Source of the DNA: Chitinibacter bivalviorum
GTDB taxonomy: Bacteria; Pseudomonadota; Gammaproteobacteria; Burkholderiales; Chitinibacteraceae
Direction of reading: 5' to 3'
Length of the DNA: 64,000 nucleotides
Assembly (NCBI RefSeq): GCF_013403565.1
Contig: NZ_CP058627.1
Location: 1,922,001 to 1,986,000, forward strand
In this document: positions 45,176 to 53,891 of the stretch, piece by piece
Layout of the letters: the number at the start of each line of letters is the position of its first letter
Numbering within the stretch: the stretch's first letter is position 1
Program-made: the position numbers and the translations under genes
The notes under the pieces: model-generated
The model's input: the letters and a program-made list of their open reading frames with translations, nothing else
Told to the model about the DNA's origin: nothing
The model's database searches: none

Positions 45176-45751
45176 ATGAAACATAAATATCTGATCGTAC
45201 CGTTGGCACTCTTGCCCATCATGGCCTACGCCCACCCGCAAGGCCATAGCTTGAGTTTATTCAATGGCTTTAGCCATCCTTGGCTGGGTGCAGATCACCT
45301 CTTGGCCATGCTGGCGGTCGGCATGCTCGCTGCGACACAGGCCAAGATCAAAGTACAATTGACGCTGATTTTCGCATTTTTAATCAGCCTAACTATTGGG
45401 GTATATTCATCAATACCTTTATCTTTAATGCCTAGCGCAGAATACCTAGTTGCAAGCTCAGTAGGCCTGCTCGGTATATCGCTGCTTTTTTCCCGGCAGC
45501 TATCGCGCGTGGCACTGGCCAGCATCATTATTTCCAGTGGTTTATTGCACGGGCTAGTTCATGGAGCGGAAATACCCACCAACACAGCATCGAGTTCGTT
45601 CATTATCGGCATGCTACTTGCATCCAGCGCGCTTCATTTTGGCGGATTTATTTGGTTAAGATGGGGCACCGCACGTGCACTGCCTTATTTCCAGCGTGCC
45701 AGCGCAGTAGGGCTCACTTTGAGTAGCGCATTTTTACTCTTTAGTTTGTGA
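45176..45751 (+). CDS. hupE: HupE/UreJ-type nickel permease
   Basis: 191 residues from ATG 45176 (AGGGAG upstream). Signal-like first helix ending AYAHPQGH, then about six helices. The family metal motifs HPWLGADHLLAMLAVG and HGLVHGAEIP are present. HupE-type proteins import Ni2+ for hydrogenase or urease maturation. Placement after the hydrogenase genes fits nickel supply to HypA/HypB. A stretch at 45399-45447 resembles the dispersed 49-bp element in length and end sequences, within the coding frame. Confidence 0.87.
   Translation: MKHKYLIVPLALLPIMAYAHPQGHSLSLFNGFSHPWLGADHLLAMLAVGMLAATQAKIKVQLTLIFAFLISLTIGVYSSIPLSLMPSAEYLVASSVGLLGISLLFSRQLSRVALASIIISSGLLHGLVHGAEIPTNTASSSFIIGMLLASSALHFGGFIWLRWGTARALPYFQRASAVGLTLSSAFLLFSL
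45399..45447. repeat. Possible 49-bp miniature element embedded in hupE
   Basis: Starts GGGTATATTCAT exactly as copy 1 does and ends AATACCT, 49 bp long; the right terminus is imperfect. In frame with hupE. Confidence 0.35.
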
Positions 45752-45820
45752 TCTTCACCCGTTTGGCAAGGCTCTTTACTGAGTTGAGAACTCAGCGATA
45801 GCCTGATCAGCACACAATAA

Positions 45821-45846
45821 AAAGCCCCTCATCCGAGGGGCTTTTA
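45821..45846. terminator. Bidirectional intrinsic terminator
   Basis: AAAAGCCCCTC/GAGGGGCTTTT stem (45824-45830 with 45835-45841 core) with A and T runs on the two sides; ends the hydrogenase operon on the plus strand and the MFS-ssb transcript on the minus strand. Confidence 0.93.
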
Positions 45847-45872
45847 GCTTTAAAGATTAAATATACTGCGCA

Positions 45873-46391
45873 TTAAAATGGGATGTCGTCTTCAAAGTCA
45901 TCAAAGCTTTTCGCTGGGCGCGCAGCAGGCTGTGGCGCTGCTTGCGGTGCTTGGCGTGGTGCTGCTGGCGCACTGTATTCTTGGTTGAAATCATCGCCGC
46001 CGTAGCCGCCTTGACCACCTTGTGAAGCACCGCCCATACCGCCACCCGCGCCACCGCGACCGCCGAGCATTTTCATTTCATCGGCCACGATTTCAGTCGT
46101 GTAGCGATCTGCGCCGGTTTGTTTGTCTTGCCATTTGCGCGTTTGCAGACGGCCTTCGATATACACTTGGCTACCTTTTTTCAGGTATTCACCGGCGATT
46201 TCAGCCAAACGGCCGTACATCGTGATGTTGTGCCATTCGGTTTTTTCTTGTTTGGAGCCCGTGTTTTTATCTTTCCAGCTCTCGGTGGTGGCAATTGAGA
46301 AATTGCACACCGCGCCGCCGCTCGGTAGGAAACGTGATTCTGGGTCTTTGCCCAAGTTACCGATCAGCAGCACTTTGTTTAACGATGCCAT
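45873..46391 (-). CDS. ssb: Single-stranded DNA-binding protein
   Basis: 172 residues. OB-fold about 1-110 ([39 protein letters not shown]), a Gly/Gln/Ala/Pro-rich linker (about 115-160) and the acidic tip DFEDDIPF that binds partner proteins. Coats ssDNA during replication and repair. Directly downstream of the MFS transporter gene with no gap. Confidence 0.97.
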   Translation of the reverse strand: MASLNKVLLIGNLGKDPESRFLPSGGAVCNFSIATTESWKDKNTGSKQEKTEWHNITMYGRLAEIAGEYLKKGSQVYIEGRLQTRKWQDKQTGADRYTTEIVADEMKMLGGRGGAGGGMGGASQGGQGGYGGDDFNQEYSAPAAPRQAPQAAPQPAARPAKSFDDFEDDIPF

Positions 46392-47759
46392 TTAGTTGGT
46401 CTCCGCAATGAGTTGTTGTGCTGCCGCTTCATCCCAGCCTTCTTGCAGGACTTTGAGCAAAGCAACACGTTCTTCAATCAGTACCACGGCTTCTTTTACG
46501 CCGCGAATAGCGCCTAGTTTAGCAGAGAGTTGGCTCGCGCTCCCCGTCCAATCTTCGCCAATATGAAACATTTGCGTTTTAACAGGCAGCGGCGGCTGCA
46601 TGCCCCACGACACGATCAACCAGATCGCCATCAAGCTCGCGCACAGTGCAAACACCGGGGTGGCGCTGTTGTAATGCTGATAAAGCCAGCCGGCCAGCGC
46701 AGAGCCCAAAAACATACTCAATGATTGGCAAGTGTTATACACGCCCATCGCCGTGCCTTTGGCTTCGGTCGGTGCGATTTTTGAAATCAGACTAGGCTGT
46801 GTCGCTTCCAGAATATTGAAGGCGATGAAATAAATCCCCAGCCAGATCACAATCGCGGTCAGACTCGGCAGCCACAGCGTCATGCCCAATTGCGCCAAGA
46901 ACATCAGCGCAATCGCAAATACAAATACTTCTTTCAGGTGGCGTTTTTTCTCACCGTAAATAATCGCCGGCACCATCAGCACAAAGCCGACCAGCACCAC
47001 GGGCAAATACACATACCAGTGATGCGCCACCTCGATACCGCCCACCGAAGTCAGCAGCAAGGGCATCACGGTAAACATCGCCATTTGCGCCGCGTGCAGC
47101 GCGAAAACGCCGTAATTAAGGCGCAGCAATTGCGGGTGTTTCAGTACTTGTGGCAAGCGGCGGGTATTGGCTTCGGCATCCGAGTGAAAGCGGCTGATGG
47201 TTGGGTTCGGAATCACTTTCCACACCCCAATCAAGGCCGACACCGCCAGCACCGCCGTCATCAGAAAAATCCCCGGCAAGCCGATCCATTCAGCGAGCTT
47301 GGGCGCAGCGACCAGCGATACGGCAAATGTCGTTGCGATACTGCCACCGATCATCGCCATCGCCTTGGTTCGATTTTCTTCGCGCGTTAAGTCAGCAAGC
47401 AAGGCGGTAATCGCCGCCGAAATCGCCCCCGCCCCCTGCACTGCGCGGCCAATAATCAGCCAGACGATATGATCGGCCATCGCACACATGATCGAGCCCA
47501 GCGCAAACAGCGCCAAGCCGATATAGATGACTTTTTTGCGGCCAACATGATCCGACCACATGCCAAACGGCAATTGCAGCAAGGCTTGCGTCAAGCCATA
47601 AGCGCCAAACGCCAAGCCCACCAAAGCATGGTTTTCGCCGCCGGGCATATGGCCCGCGTACACGGCAAACACCGGCAAAATCAAAAACATGCCCAACATA
47701 CGCAAGGCATACAAACCCGCCAAACCACTGGCGGCGCGTAATTCCAATTTACTCATCAT
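46392..47759 (-). CDS. MFS transporter with C-terminal YajR-like domain
   Basis: 455 residues. Twelve membrane helices with the motif A loop GMWSDHVGRKKVIYIG between helices 2 and 3. A soluble domain of about 65 residues follows at the C-terminus (GAIRGVKEAVVLIEERVALLKV), as in YajR, where it is a ferredoxin-like fold. Probably a drug/proton antiporter of the inner membrane; substrate unknown. ATG at 47759 or 47756. The pairing with ssb and divergent uvrA is common in betaproteobacteria. Confidence 0.88.
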   Translation of the reverse strand: MMSKLELRAASGLAGLYALRMLGMFLILPVFAVYAGHMPGGENHALVGLAFGAYGLTQALLQLPFGMWSDHVGRKKVIYIGLALFALGSIMCAMADHIVWLIIGRAVQGAGAISAAITALLADLTREENRTKAMAMIGGSIATTFAVSLVAAPKLAEWIGLPGIFLMTAVLAVSALIGVWKVIPNPTISRFHSDAEANTRRLPQVLKHPQLLRLNYGVFALHAAQMAMFTVMPLLLTSVGGIEVAHHWYVYLPVVLVGFVLMVPAIIYGEKKRHLKEVFVFAIALMFLAQLGMTLWLPSLTAIVIWLGIYFIAFNILEATQPSLISKIAPTEAKGTAMGVYNTCQSLSMFLGSALAGWLYQHYNSATPVFALCASLMAIWLIVSWGMQPPLPVKTQMFHIGEDWTGSASQLSAKLGAIRGVKEAVVLIEERVALLKVLQEGWDEAAAQQLIAETN

Positions 47760-48063
47760 CTCGCATTACATCCGGCTGGCTCGCAACTCACGCAAACGCG
47801 GGGCTACGTCATCAAGGCGCCCATTTTACCCGATTGCGCCGCATCACCACTTTTAACGCGATTTAATTTTCATTAATACTGGGTATCGCTATCAAAACCA
47901 ATATTAAAAAGCTCTACAAGGCCATACCCTGACTGAACTCTACAAATCCGCATTCGCGCTTGCACGCACTACCCGCCATCACAGTGAACAATCGTACTAT
48001 GTACTATCATGCACCAGCATAAAGCGCTACAATTATCGGCTAACCTATCTGCCGGACAATGCC
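47760..48063. promoter_or_regulatory. Divergent promoter region between the MFS gene and uvrA
   Basis: 304 bases without a gene. It must hold the promoters of both transcripts. It contains miniature element copy 4 (47881-47929). I could not find a convincing LexA box; the nearest, around TACTATGTACTAT at 47996-48008, is weak. Confidence 0.45.
47881..47929. repeat. 49-bp miniature inverted-terminus element, copy 4
   Basis: GGGTAT at the left end, ATACCC at the right end, intergenic. Confidence 0.5.
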
Positions 48064-50922
48064 ATGTATCGCCCAGCTTCGTTTGCGCCCGACCAGCCGA
48101 TGATCCGCATTCGCGGCGCACGCACGCACAACCTGAAGAACGTCAACATCGACTTGCCCCGCGGCAAGCTGGTGGTGATTACCGGCCTATCCGGCTCGGG
48201 AAAATCATCGCTGGCGTTTGATACGCTGTACGCCGAAGGCCAGCGGCGCTATGTTGAATCGCTCTCGGCGTATGCACGGCAATTCTTGCAGCTGATGGAA
48301 AAGCCCGATGTCGATTTGATCGAGGGCCTCAGCCCCGCGATCTCGATCGAGCAAAAAGCCACCAGCCACAATCCGCGCTCGACCGTTGGCACCGTCACCG
48401 AAATTCACGATTACCTGCGGCTATTGTTCGCCCGCGTCGGCACGCCCTACTGCCCCGACCACGATCAAGCGCTGCAAAGCCAAACCGTCAGCCAGATGGT
48501 CGATCATGTTTTGGCGCTGCCCGAAGACACCAAACTGATGGTGCTCGCGCCCGTGGTGATCGGCAAAAAAGGCGAAAACGTCGATTTATTTGAAGAGCTG
48601 CGCGCACAGGGCTTTGTGCGCGTGCGCGTCGATGGCGAAGTCTTCGAGCTCGATGAAACGCCCAAACTCGACAAAAACAAAAAACACACGATTGAAGTCG
48701 TGATTGACCGATTGAAAGTGCGCGCCGATTTGCAGCAGCGCCTGGCCGAATCATTCGAGACCGCACTGCGCCACGCCGATGGCCGCGCGATCGCGGTTGA
48801 AATGGACTCTGGCAACGAGCATTGGTTCTCGGCCAAATTCGCTTGCCCAGTCTGCAGCTACAGCCTGCCCGAGCTTGAACCGCGCCTGTTTTCGTTTAAC
48901 AACCCGATGGGCGCGTGCCCGAGCTGCGATGGCCTCGGTCAGAAAACCTTTTTCGACCCGAAACGCGTGGTCGCGCACCCCGAAATCAGCCTCGCCGCTG
49001 GCGCGATCAAGGGCTGGGATAAGCGCAATCAGTTTTACTTCCAGATGCTGACCAGCCTCGCGGCGCATTATGGTTTTGACACCGCCACCGCGTGGGAAGA
49101 TTTAGAACCCGATTTGCAGGAAATCATTCTGCACGGCTCGGGCCATGAAGAAATCGCGTTTATTTATATGAATGAGCGCGGCAGCAAGTTTGAGCGCGTA
49201 CACAGCTTTGAAGGGATTATCCCCAATCTGGAACGCCGCTACCGCGAAACCGACTCGATGTCGGTGCGCGAGGAGCTCGCCAAATACCAAAATAATCAAG
49301 TCTGCCCGACCTGCGAAGGCGCGCGCCTGCGCAAAGAAGCGCGCCATGTACGGGTTTGGGGTAATAACCTACATGCCTTATCCCGCCTGGCTTTGCGAGA
49401 CACACTCCACTTTTTCCAAAGTCTGGAATTAGAGGGCAGCAAGGCGCAGATTGCCGAAAAAATCGTTAAGGAAATCAGCGAGCGTCTGGGCTTCTTGGTC
49501 AACGTGGGTCTGGATTACCTGTGTTTAGAGCGCAGCGCCGATACGTTATCGGGCGGCGAAGCGCAGCGGATTCGCCTTGCCAGCCAGATTGGCTCGGGCC
49601 TGACCGGCGTGATGTATGTCCTCGACGAGCCATCGATCGGCCTGCACCAGCGCGATAATGATCGTCTGATCGGTACGCTGATGCATCTGCGCGATCTGGA
49701 TAACACCGTAATCGTCGTCGAGCACGACGAAGACGCGATGCGCGCCGCCGATTATCTGGTCGACATGGGCCCCGGCGCGGGCGTGCACGGCGGGCAAGTG
49801 ATTGCCGTTGGTACACCGGAAGAAGTGTTCAACAACCCCGATTCGATCACCGGCCAGTTTATGACCGGCAAGCGCAAAATCGCGCAGCCGGAAAAACGCC
49901 GCGTGCCCGACCCAGAGCGTTGGCTGTACCTGATCGGCGCAACGGGCAATAATCTGAAAGACGTGACGCTTGAGCTGCCCGTTGGGCTGATGGTCTGCAT
50001 CACCGGCGTATCGGGCTCGGGCAAATCAACGCTGATCAACGACACGCTGTACAGCATCGCCGCGCGCGATCTGAATGGCGCCGGTTGCGAGCCAGCGCCG
50101 TATCGCGAAGTCAAAGGCCTGGAGCATTTCGACAAAGTCATCAACGTCGATCAATCACCGATTGGCCGCACACCGCGCTCCAACCCCGCCACCTACACCG
50201 GCCTATTTACGCCGATCCGTGAGCTGTTTGCTGGCGTACCCGTTGCGCGCGAGCGCGGCTACGGCCCGGGTCGTTTCTCGTTCAACGTTAAAGGCGGCCG
50301 CTGCGAAGCGTGTCAGGGCGATGGCGTGATCAAGGTTGAAATGCATTTCTTGCCCGACGTCTACGTACCGTGCGACGTCTGCCACGGCCTGCGCTACAAC
50401 CGCGAAACACTGGAAGTGCAGTACAAAGGCAAGAGCATCACCGAAGTACTGAATATGACGGTCGAAGACGCGCTGGAATTCTTCAACGCTGTACCGACCG
50501 TCGCGCGCAAACTGCAAACGCTGCTCGACGTCGGTCTGGGCTACATCCGACTCGGCCAAAGCGCCACGACGCTGTCAGGCGGTGAAGCGCAGCGCGTTAA
50601 ACTCGCGCTCGAATTATCGAAACGCGACACCGGCCGTACGCTATATATCTTGGACGAACCGACCACCGGCCTGCATTTCCACGACATCGACTTGCTACTC
50701 AAAGTCGTGCAACGCCTATCGAGCCACGGCAATACGGTGGTGGTGATCGAGCACAATCTGGACGTGATCAAAACCGCAGACTGGGTGATTGATCTAGGCC
50801 CAGAAGGCGGCGCAGGCGGCGGCCAAATCATCGCCACCGGCACACCGGAAGATGTGGCGGGGAATATGGCGAGTCATACGGGGCTCTATTTGGCGCGGTC
50901 GTTGGGGATTGCGAGGGAGTGA
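48064..50922 (+). CDS. uvrA: Excinuclease ABC subunit A
   Basis: 952 residues, full length. Two ABC modules ([16 protein letters not shown] and [16 protein letters not shown]alker A; two LSGGEAQR signatures; [14 protein letters not shown] and [14 protein letters not shown]), with CxxC zinc modules ([10 protein letters not shown]...CPSC and CEACQGDG...CDVC). Recognises distorted DNA in nucleotide excision repair. ATG 48064; ATG 48100 ([14 protein letters not shown]) matches the usual N-terminus better and may be the true start. Confidence 0.97.
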   Translation: MYRPASFAPDQPMIRIRGARTHNLKNVNIDLPRGKLVVITGLSGSGKSSLAFDTLYAEGQRRYVESLSAYARQFLQLMEKPDVDLIEGLSPAISIEQKATSHNPRSTVGTVTEIHDYLRLLFARVGTPYCPDHDQALQSQTVSQMVDHVLALPEDTKLMVLAPVVIGKKGENVDLFEELRAQGFVRVRVDGEVFELDETPKLDKNKKHTIEVVIDRLKVRADLQQRLAESFETALRHADGRAIAVEMDSGNEHWFSAKFACPVCSYSLPELEPRLFSFNNPMGACPSCDGLGQKTFFDPKRVVAHPEISLAAGAIKGWDKRNQFYFQMLTSLAAHYGFDTATAWEDLEPDLQEIILHGSGHEEIAFIYMNERGSKFERVHSFEGIIPNLERRYRETDSMSVREELAKYQNNQVCPTCEGARLRKEARHVRVWGNNLHALSRLALRDTLHFFQSLELEGSKAQIAEKIVKEISERLGFLVNVGLDYLCLERSADTLSGGEAQRIRLASQIGSGLTGVMYVLDEPSIGLHQRDNDRLIGTLMHLRDLDNTVIVVEHDEDAMRAADYLVDMGPGAGVHGGQVIAVGTPEEVFNNPDSITGQFMTGKRKIAQPEKRRVPDPERWLYLIGATGNNLKDVTLELPVGLMVCITGVSGSGKSTLINDTLYSIAARDLNGAGCEPAPYREVKGLEHFDKVINVDQSPIGRTPRSNPATYTGLFTPIRELFAGVPVARERGYGPGRFSFNVKGGRCEACQGDGVIKVEMHFLPDVYVPCDVCHGLRYNRETLEVQYKGKSITEVLNMTVEDALEFFNAVPTVARKLQTLLDVGLGYIRLGQSATTLSGGEAQRVKLALELSKRDTGRTLYILDEPTTGLHFHDIDLLLKVVQRLSSHGNTVVVIEHNLDVIKTADWVIDLGPEGGAGGGQIIATGTPEDVAGNMASHTGLYLARSLGIARE

Positions 50923-50933
50923 TTTTTCTCCAT

Positions 50934-50982
50934 GGGTATGTGGCTATAGCTAATTATTGGATTGGGCTAGAGTCATATACCC
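50934..50982. repeat. 49-bp miniature inverted-terminus element, copy 5
   Basis: GGGTATGTGGCTATAGC at the left faces GGCTAGAGTCATATACCC at the right; the arms pair over about 14 of 18 positions. 11 bases after uvrA. Confidence 0.6.
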
Positions 50983-51138
50983 ATACCGCATCAGTGTAGG
51001 ACGGTTTAGCCGAAGGCGCGCCCAAAGGAAGTACCCTTGGGGTATAACCCGCCAATTTAGCGCTTGATCCAAATCGGAGTTCAGCGCGGGATCACGACCC
51101 ACCCAATGTGGTTGTTAGCAAAAAATGAGTGAAGTTTG

Positions 51139-51492
51139 ATGACTACGTTCATATTTTCCATTCTTCTCGTCTGGATTGTATTTTTCTTGGGGATCTATTT
51201 TGCTGAAAACCAAGGTTGGGAGCGGATCAAAGTCATATCAGCAAGCTGTGTAACAAAACTCCCCTTTTGGGCAAAACTCATTATTTATAGTGTTGCCATC
51301 CTGATCTGCGTGTTAATTGGCTTCCTTGTTCTTGGTTTATCTGCATCCGCATTAGTTTTTGGTGGATTTTTGCTAATCCCGATAGCCCTCGGGGCTTATG
51401 TTGTTTTAACTTACTCATTGTTGAAGTTTTTGGGACGTACCTTATTAGTTCGTAGGTCGGATAAGCCAAAGACATACTCCGACAAGTTGTGA
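51139..51492 (+). CDS. Small membrane protein of unknown function
   Basis: 117 residues from ATG 51139. Three hydrophobic helices (about 4-20, 47-70, 73-100) and a short basic C-terminal tail (RRSDKPKTYSDKL). No family recognised. Somewhat more AT-rich than uvrA. It stands between uvrA and a 2-kb repeat field, and may be an acquired or fast-evolving gene. Confidence 0.5.
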   Translation: MTTFIFSILLVWIVFFLGIYFAENQGWERIKVISASCVTKLPFWAKLIIYSVAILICVLIGFLVLGLSASALVFGGFLLIPIALGAYVVLTYSLLKFLGRTLLVRRSDKPKTYSDKL

Positions 51493-51507
51493 TGATTGTT
51501 AGAGCTC

Positions 51508-51538
51508 GTAGGGTGTAATAAGCGAAGCGCATTACACC
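51508..51538 (+). repeat. REP-2 palindrome, copy 1
   Basis: GTAGGGTGTAATAAGCG...CGCATTACACC; imperfect palindrome with a GTAG foot. Also forms the left end of long module A copy 1. Confidence 0.75.
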
Positions 51539-51842
51539 GCACGCAAAATGATGAAGCCGCCAGTCTTGGCGGTTTTTATTTGCCTGTAATTTGCCATTCA
51601 CCACGGATTGGCGGCTATGCGCCGCGGCACTTACTTTCTTTGCTTCGCCTAAAGAAAGTAAGCAAAGAAAGGCGACCCCACATCTGCGTCGGCTGCGCCG
51701 ATGCCCTCGACTGCGGACGGTTCGAGGCGGCGGCGGGTCTTAACAAAACAGGCCCCGCCGAAACCCCGCCCCGCCCGTTCCTCGCTCGGCGCAGATATAG
51801 GGGAATTGGTGCAGCCCGACGATGGCGGCATATACCCACCAC
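51508..51842 (+). repeat. Long module A, copy 1
   Basis: About 335 bp, strongly similar to 52135-52576: shared REP-2 head, GAAGCCGCCAGTCTTGGCGG hairpin with T-run, the GGCGGCTATGCGCCGCGGCA block, a CTTTCTTTGC/GCAAAGAAAG palindrome and a GC-rich tail. No coding frame is conserved between the two copies, so it is a noncoding repeat. Confidence 0.8.
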
Positions 51843-51890
51843 GGTATTGATCTAAAATTAATTATTTGATTGATCTTGCTTGATATACCC
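51843..51890. repeat. 48-bp miniature inverted-terminus element, copy 6
   Basis: GGTATTGATCTAAA at the left, GATATACCC at the right; immediately follows module A copy 1. Confidence 0.5.
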
Positions 51891-51906
51891 TATGCATATT
51901 TAGTCC

Positions 51907-52127
51907 GCGCTCTGTGGTCTGGGGCTTAAATCCCCTGTCGCCCATCGCCGAGGGAGTGGAGCGTGACAAATGGCTTTATCGTTTGGCTCGCGACCGACTG
52001 AGGGAAGCCCGGAGGGCCGCAGGCGGGGGGCTCCTTTGGGGTGTTGGGGGCTTTGGAGAAGCAAAGCCCCCAACCTGTCTGCGCGGCGGAACGCGCACCA
52101 AAAACTCGCGGCGTAGCCGCATAAAAC
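51907..52127 (+). repeat. Long module B, copy 1
   Basis: About 220 bp nearly identical to 52832-53049: GGTCTGGGGCTTAAATCCCC, CGCCGAGGGAGTGGAG, TCGTTTGGCTC, GTTGGGGGCTTTGGAGAAGC, ending GCGTAGCCGCATAAAA. A decayed copy lies at 25583-25700. Noncoding. Confidence 0.8.
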
Positions 52128-52134
52128 CTAGCAC

Positions 52135-52165
52135 GTAGGGTGTAATAAGCGAAGCGCATTACACC
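52135..52165 (+). repeat. REP-2 palindrome, copy 2
   Basis: Same 31-bp sequence as copy 1; head of module A copy 2. Confidence 0.75.
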
Positions 52166-52576
52166 GTCCCCGAAATGATGAAGCCGCCAGTCTTGGCGGT
52201 TTTTATTTACCCGCAATTTTCCATCCACCACGGATTGGCGGCTATGCGCCGCGGCACTTACTTTCTTTGCTTCGCCTAAAGAAAGTAAGCAAAGAAAGGC
52301 GACCCCACATCTGCGTCGGCTACGCCGATGCTAGCCCTAGGCCACGGCCTGCGCTAAGGCAGCAAGCTGCCAAGCTCCGTCACGCCTCGACTGCGGACGG
52401 ATCGAGGCGGCGGCGGGGCTTAACAAAACAGGCCCCGCCGAAACCCCGCCCCGCCCGTTTACCCCAAGGGCACAGCCTTCGCTAAGGCAACAAGTTGCCA
52501 AGCTACGGCATGCCTCGCTCGGCGCAGCTGTAGAGGAATTGGTGCAGCCCAACCATTTTTGACATATACCCATCAC
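52135..52576 (+). repeat. Long module A, copy 2, with two extra ~50-bp sub-repeats
   Basis: Matches copy 1 but carries two additional blocks (about 52331-52384 and 52460-52511) related to each other by GCTAAGGCarCAAGyTGCCAA. These sub-repeats are absent from copy 1 and show that the module grows by insertion or duplication. Confidence 0.75.
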
Positions 52577-52624
52577 GGTGTTGCTCTAAAGGCATTTTAT
52601 GAATTGGTTTTGGTGGGCATACCC
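52577..52624. repeat. 48-bp miniature inverted-terminus element, copy 7
   Basis: GGTGTTGCTCTAAA at the left resembles copy 6 (GGTATTGATCTAAA); right end GCATACCC. Like copy 6 it directly follows module A. Confidence 0.45.
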
Positions 52625-52703
52625 CCATCGCCAATTAGAACGAATTGCCCATGGAGATGCGCCGTTTGAAAAAGTTACGGCGAGATTTTAAGCCGCCTAG
52701 CTC

Positions 52704-52780
52704 GTAGGATGGGTGGAGGTCGCAGACCGATACCCATCGTGCAATCGGTGATGGGTATCGCTACGCTCAACCCATCCTAC
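52704..52780. repeat. REP pair in inverted orientation (RAYT family), second locus
   Basis: GTAGGATGGGTGGAGG...GATACCCATC (52704-52739) faces GATGGGTATCGCTACGC...CCCATCCTAC (52749-52780). Same family as the REPs flanking the RAYT gene 32 kb away, implying the transposase acts in trans. Confidence 0.82.
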
Positions 52781-52782
52781 AT

Positions 52783-52815
52783 GGTATTTCTGAATTGGCT
52801 TTGGCGAATATACCC
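52783..52815. repeat. Truncated 33-bp miniature element
   Basis: GGTATTTCTGAATTGG... ending ATATACCC; its interior matches the right part of copy 7 (TGAATTGGyTTTGG). Confidence 0.4.
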
Positions 52816-52831
52816 GATATCCATCTTGTAC

Positions 52832-53049
52832 GCGCTCGTTGGTCTGGGGCTTAAATCCCCTGTCACCCATCGCCGAGGGAGTGGAGTGAGACAAACAGCT
52901 TTTCGTTTGGCTCACGACCGACTAAGGGTAGCCCGGAGGGCCGCAGGCGGGGGGCTCCTTTGGGATGTTGGGGGCTTTGGAGAAGCAAAGCCCCCAACCT
53001 GCTTGCGCGGCGGAACGCGCACCAAAACTCGCGGCGTAGCCGCATAAAA
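52832..53049 (+). repeat. Long module B, copy 2
   Basis: About 218 bp, near-identical to 51907-52127, ending GCGTAGCCGCATAAAA. Confidence 0.8.
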
Positions 53050-53476
53050 TCCAAGCTCGCGCAGCGAGTTTTGCGGCGCCTTGCCAATTGCCGGACGAAC
53101 GGGAATTCGCGGCGATCGGGCGCGCGGGGGTTGCAAGGGGCGGAGCAAGACCCGCTCCTTGCTCGTGCGGCCGGCGAAACGGCCGATTTACCGCCTGAGA
53201 TAGCAGGCTAATACCACGATGATCGATGGTGCAATGCGCTTCGCTTATTGCACCCTACTGTTCTGCCTGCGCAGCAGAGCACGCACCAAAAAGATTCGGC
53301 ACAACCGCATAAAACCGAAGGCTGATATCGGCTGCGCTTATCGCGACCCAGAATGCAGTAGCAGATTAAATATAATTAATCACTAATAATCAAAGCAATT
53401 TCTATACTAGCTGGAGGGCGAAAATATAAAGCCATCTGCTTTTCGCCTAGTTTTACATCAACAGAAGGAAGCCAAA
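53050..53476. other. End of the gene-free repeat field
   Basis: GC-rich to about 53340 with a fragment resembling the end of module B (ACGCACCAAAAAGATTCGGC...CCGCATAAAACC near 53281-53320), then AT-rich sequence that should hold the promoter of the Lys-rich protein gene. No gene seen. Confidence 0.5.
53228..53258 (-). repeat. REP-2 palindrome, copy 3, inverted
   Basis: Reverse complement reads GTAGGGTGCAATAAGCG...GCATTGCACC, the same family as 51508-51538 and 52135-52165 with compensating C/G changes in the stem. Confidence 0.75.
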
Positions 53477-53791
53477 ATGCAACTCAAACTGACCCCACTA
53501 TTTTTGGCTACGCTGTTAGCCACATCGACCATGCTTGCCCAAGCAGAGAGTGCGGAACATGCCGCCGAAAAAGCGGCAAGACAAGCGGATAAGGCCAAGC
53601 TGGAAAGTGACAAGCAACAACGTAAAGCCGATAAAGCTCATCTTGAAGCGGATAAAGCTGCCAAAGCCCCCAGAACCACCATTGCCAATGACAAAGCCAA
53701 AATAGAGGCCGACAAAACCATCGTCAAAACAGACAAGGCGCAATTAGAAACCGACAAACAGAACGCCAAAAAGAAAAAGAAACCGCAATAA
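53477..53791 (+). CDS. Exported Lys/Asp/Ala-rich repeat protein
   Basis: 104 residues. Signal peptide MQLKLTPLFLATLLATSTMLAQA, then a highly charged region repeating the seven-residue pattern DKAKLEs/DKAhLEA/DKAKIEA/DKAQLET, which should form a long single helix or coiled coil, and a Lys-rich C-terminus (KKKKKPQ). No family recognised; the composition suggests polyanion binding in the periplasm or outside. Good ribosome-binding site (AGAAGGAAG) and a strong terminator after it, so it is a single-gene transcript. Confidence 0.72.
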   Translation: MQLKLTPLFLATLLATSTMLAQAESAEHAAEKAARQADKAKLESDKQQRKADKAHLEADKAAKAPRTTIANDKAKIEADKTIVKTDKAQLETDKQNAKKKKKPQ

Positions 53792-53821
53792 TCATCAGGT
53801 TCATAGTGCCAGCTTAAGCGC

Positions 53822-53856
53822 AAAAAAATAGCCTCGCTGATTGAGGCTATTTTTTA
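53822..53856 (+). terminator. Intrinsic terminator after the Lys-rich protein gene
   Basis: ATAGCCTC/GAGGCTAT stem (53828-53835 with 53843-53850), A-run before, T-run after; also suited to end ispD transcription from the other side. Confidence 0.92.
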
Positions 53857-53891
53857 TTGGATGCGTAAAGCAACTAGCAAAAGAGGTGCCG

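Noticed and set aside
47900..48063. LexA box upstream of uvrA
   Set aside because: No CTGT-N8-ACAG match; nearest palindrome is too weak.
51508..52576. Open frames within modules A and B
   Set aside because: Frames are not conserved between module copies and appear only because of GC-rich repeats.
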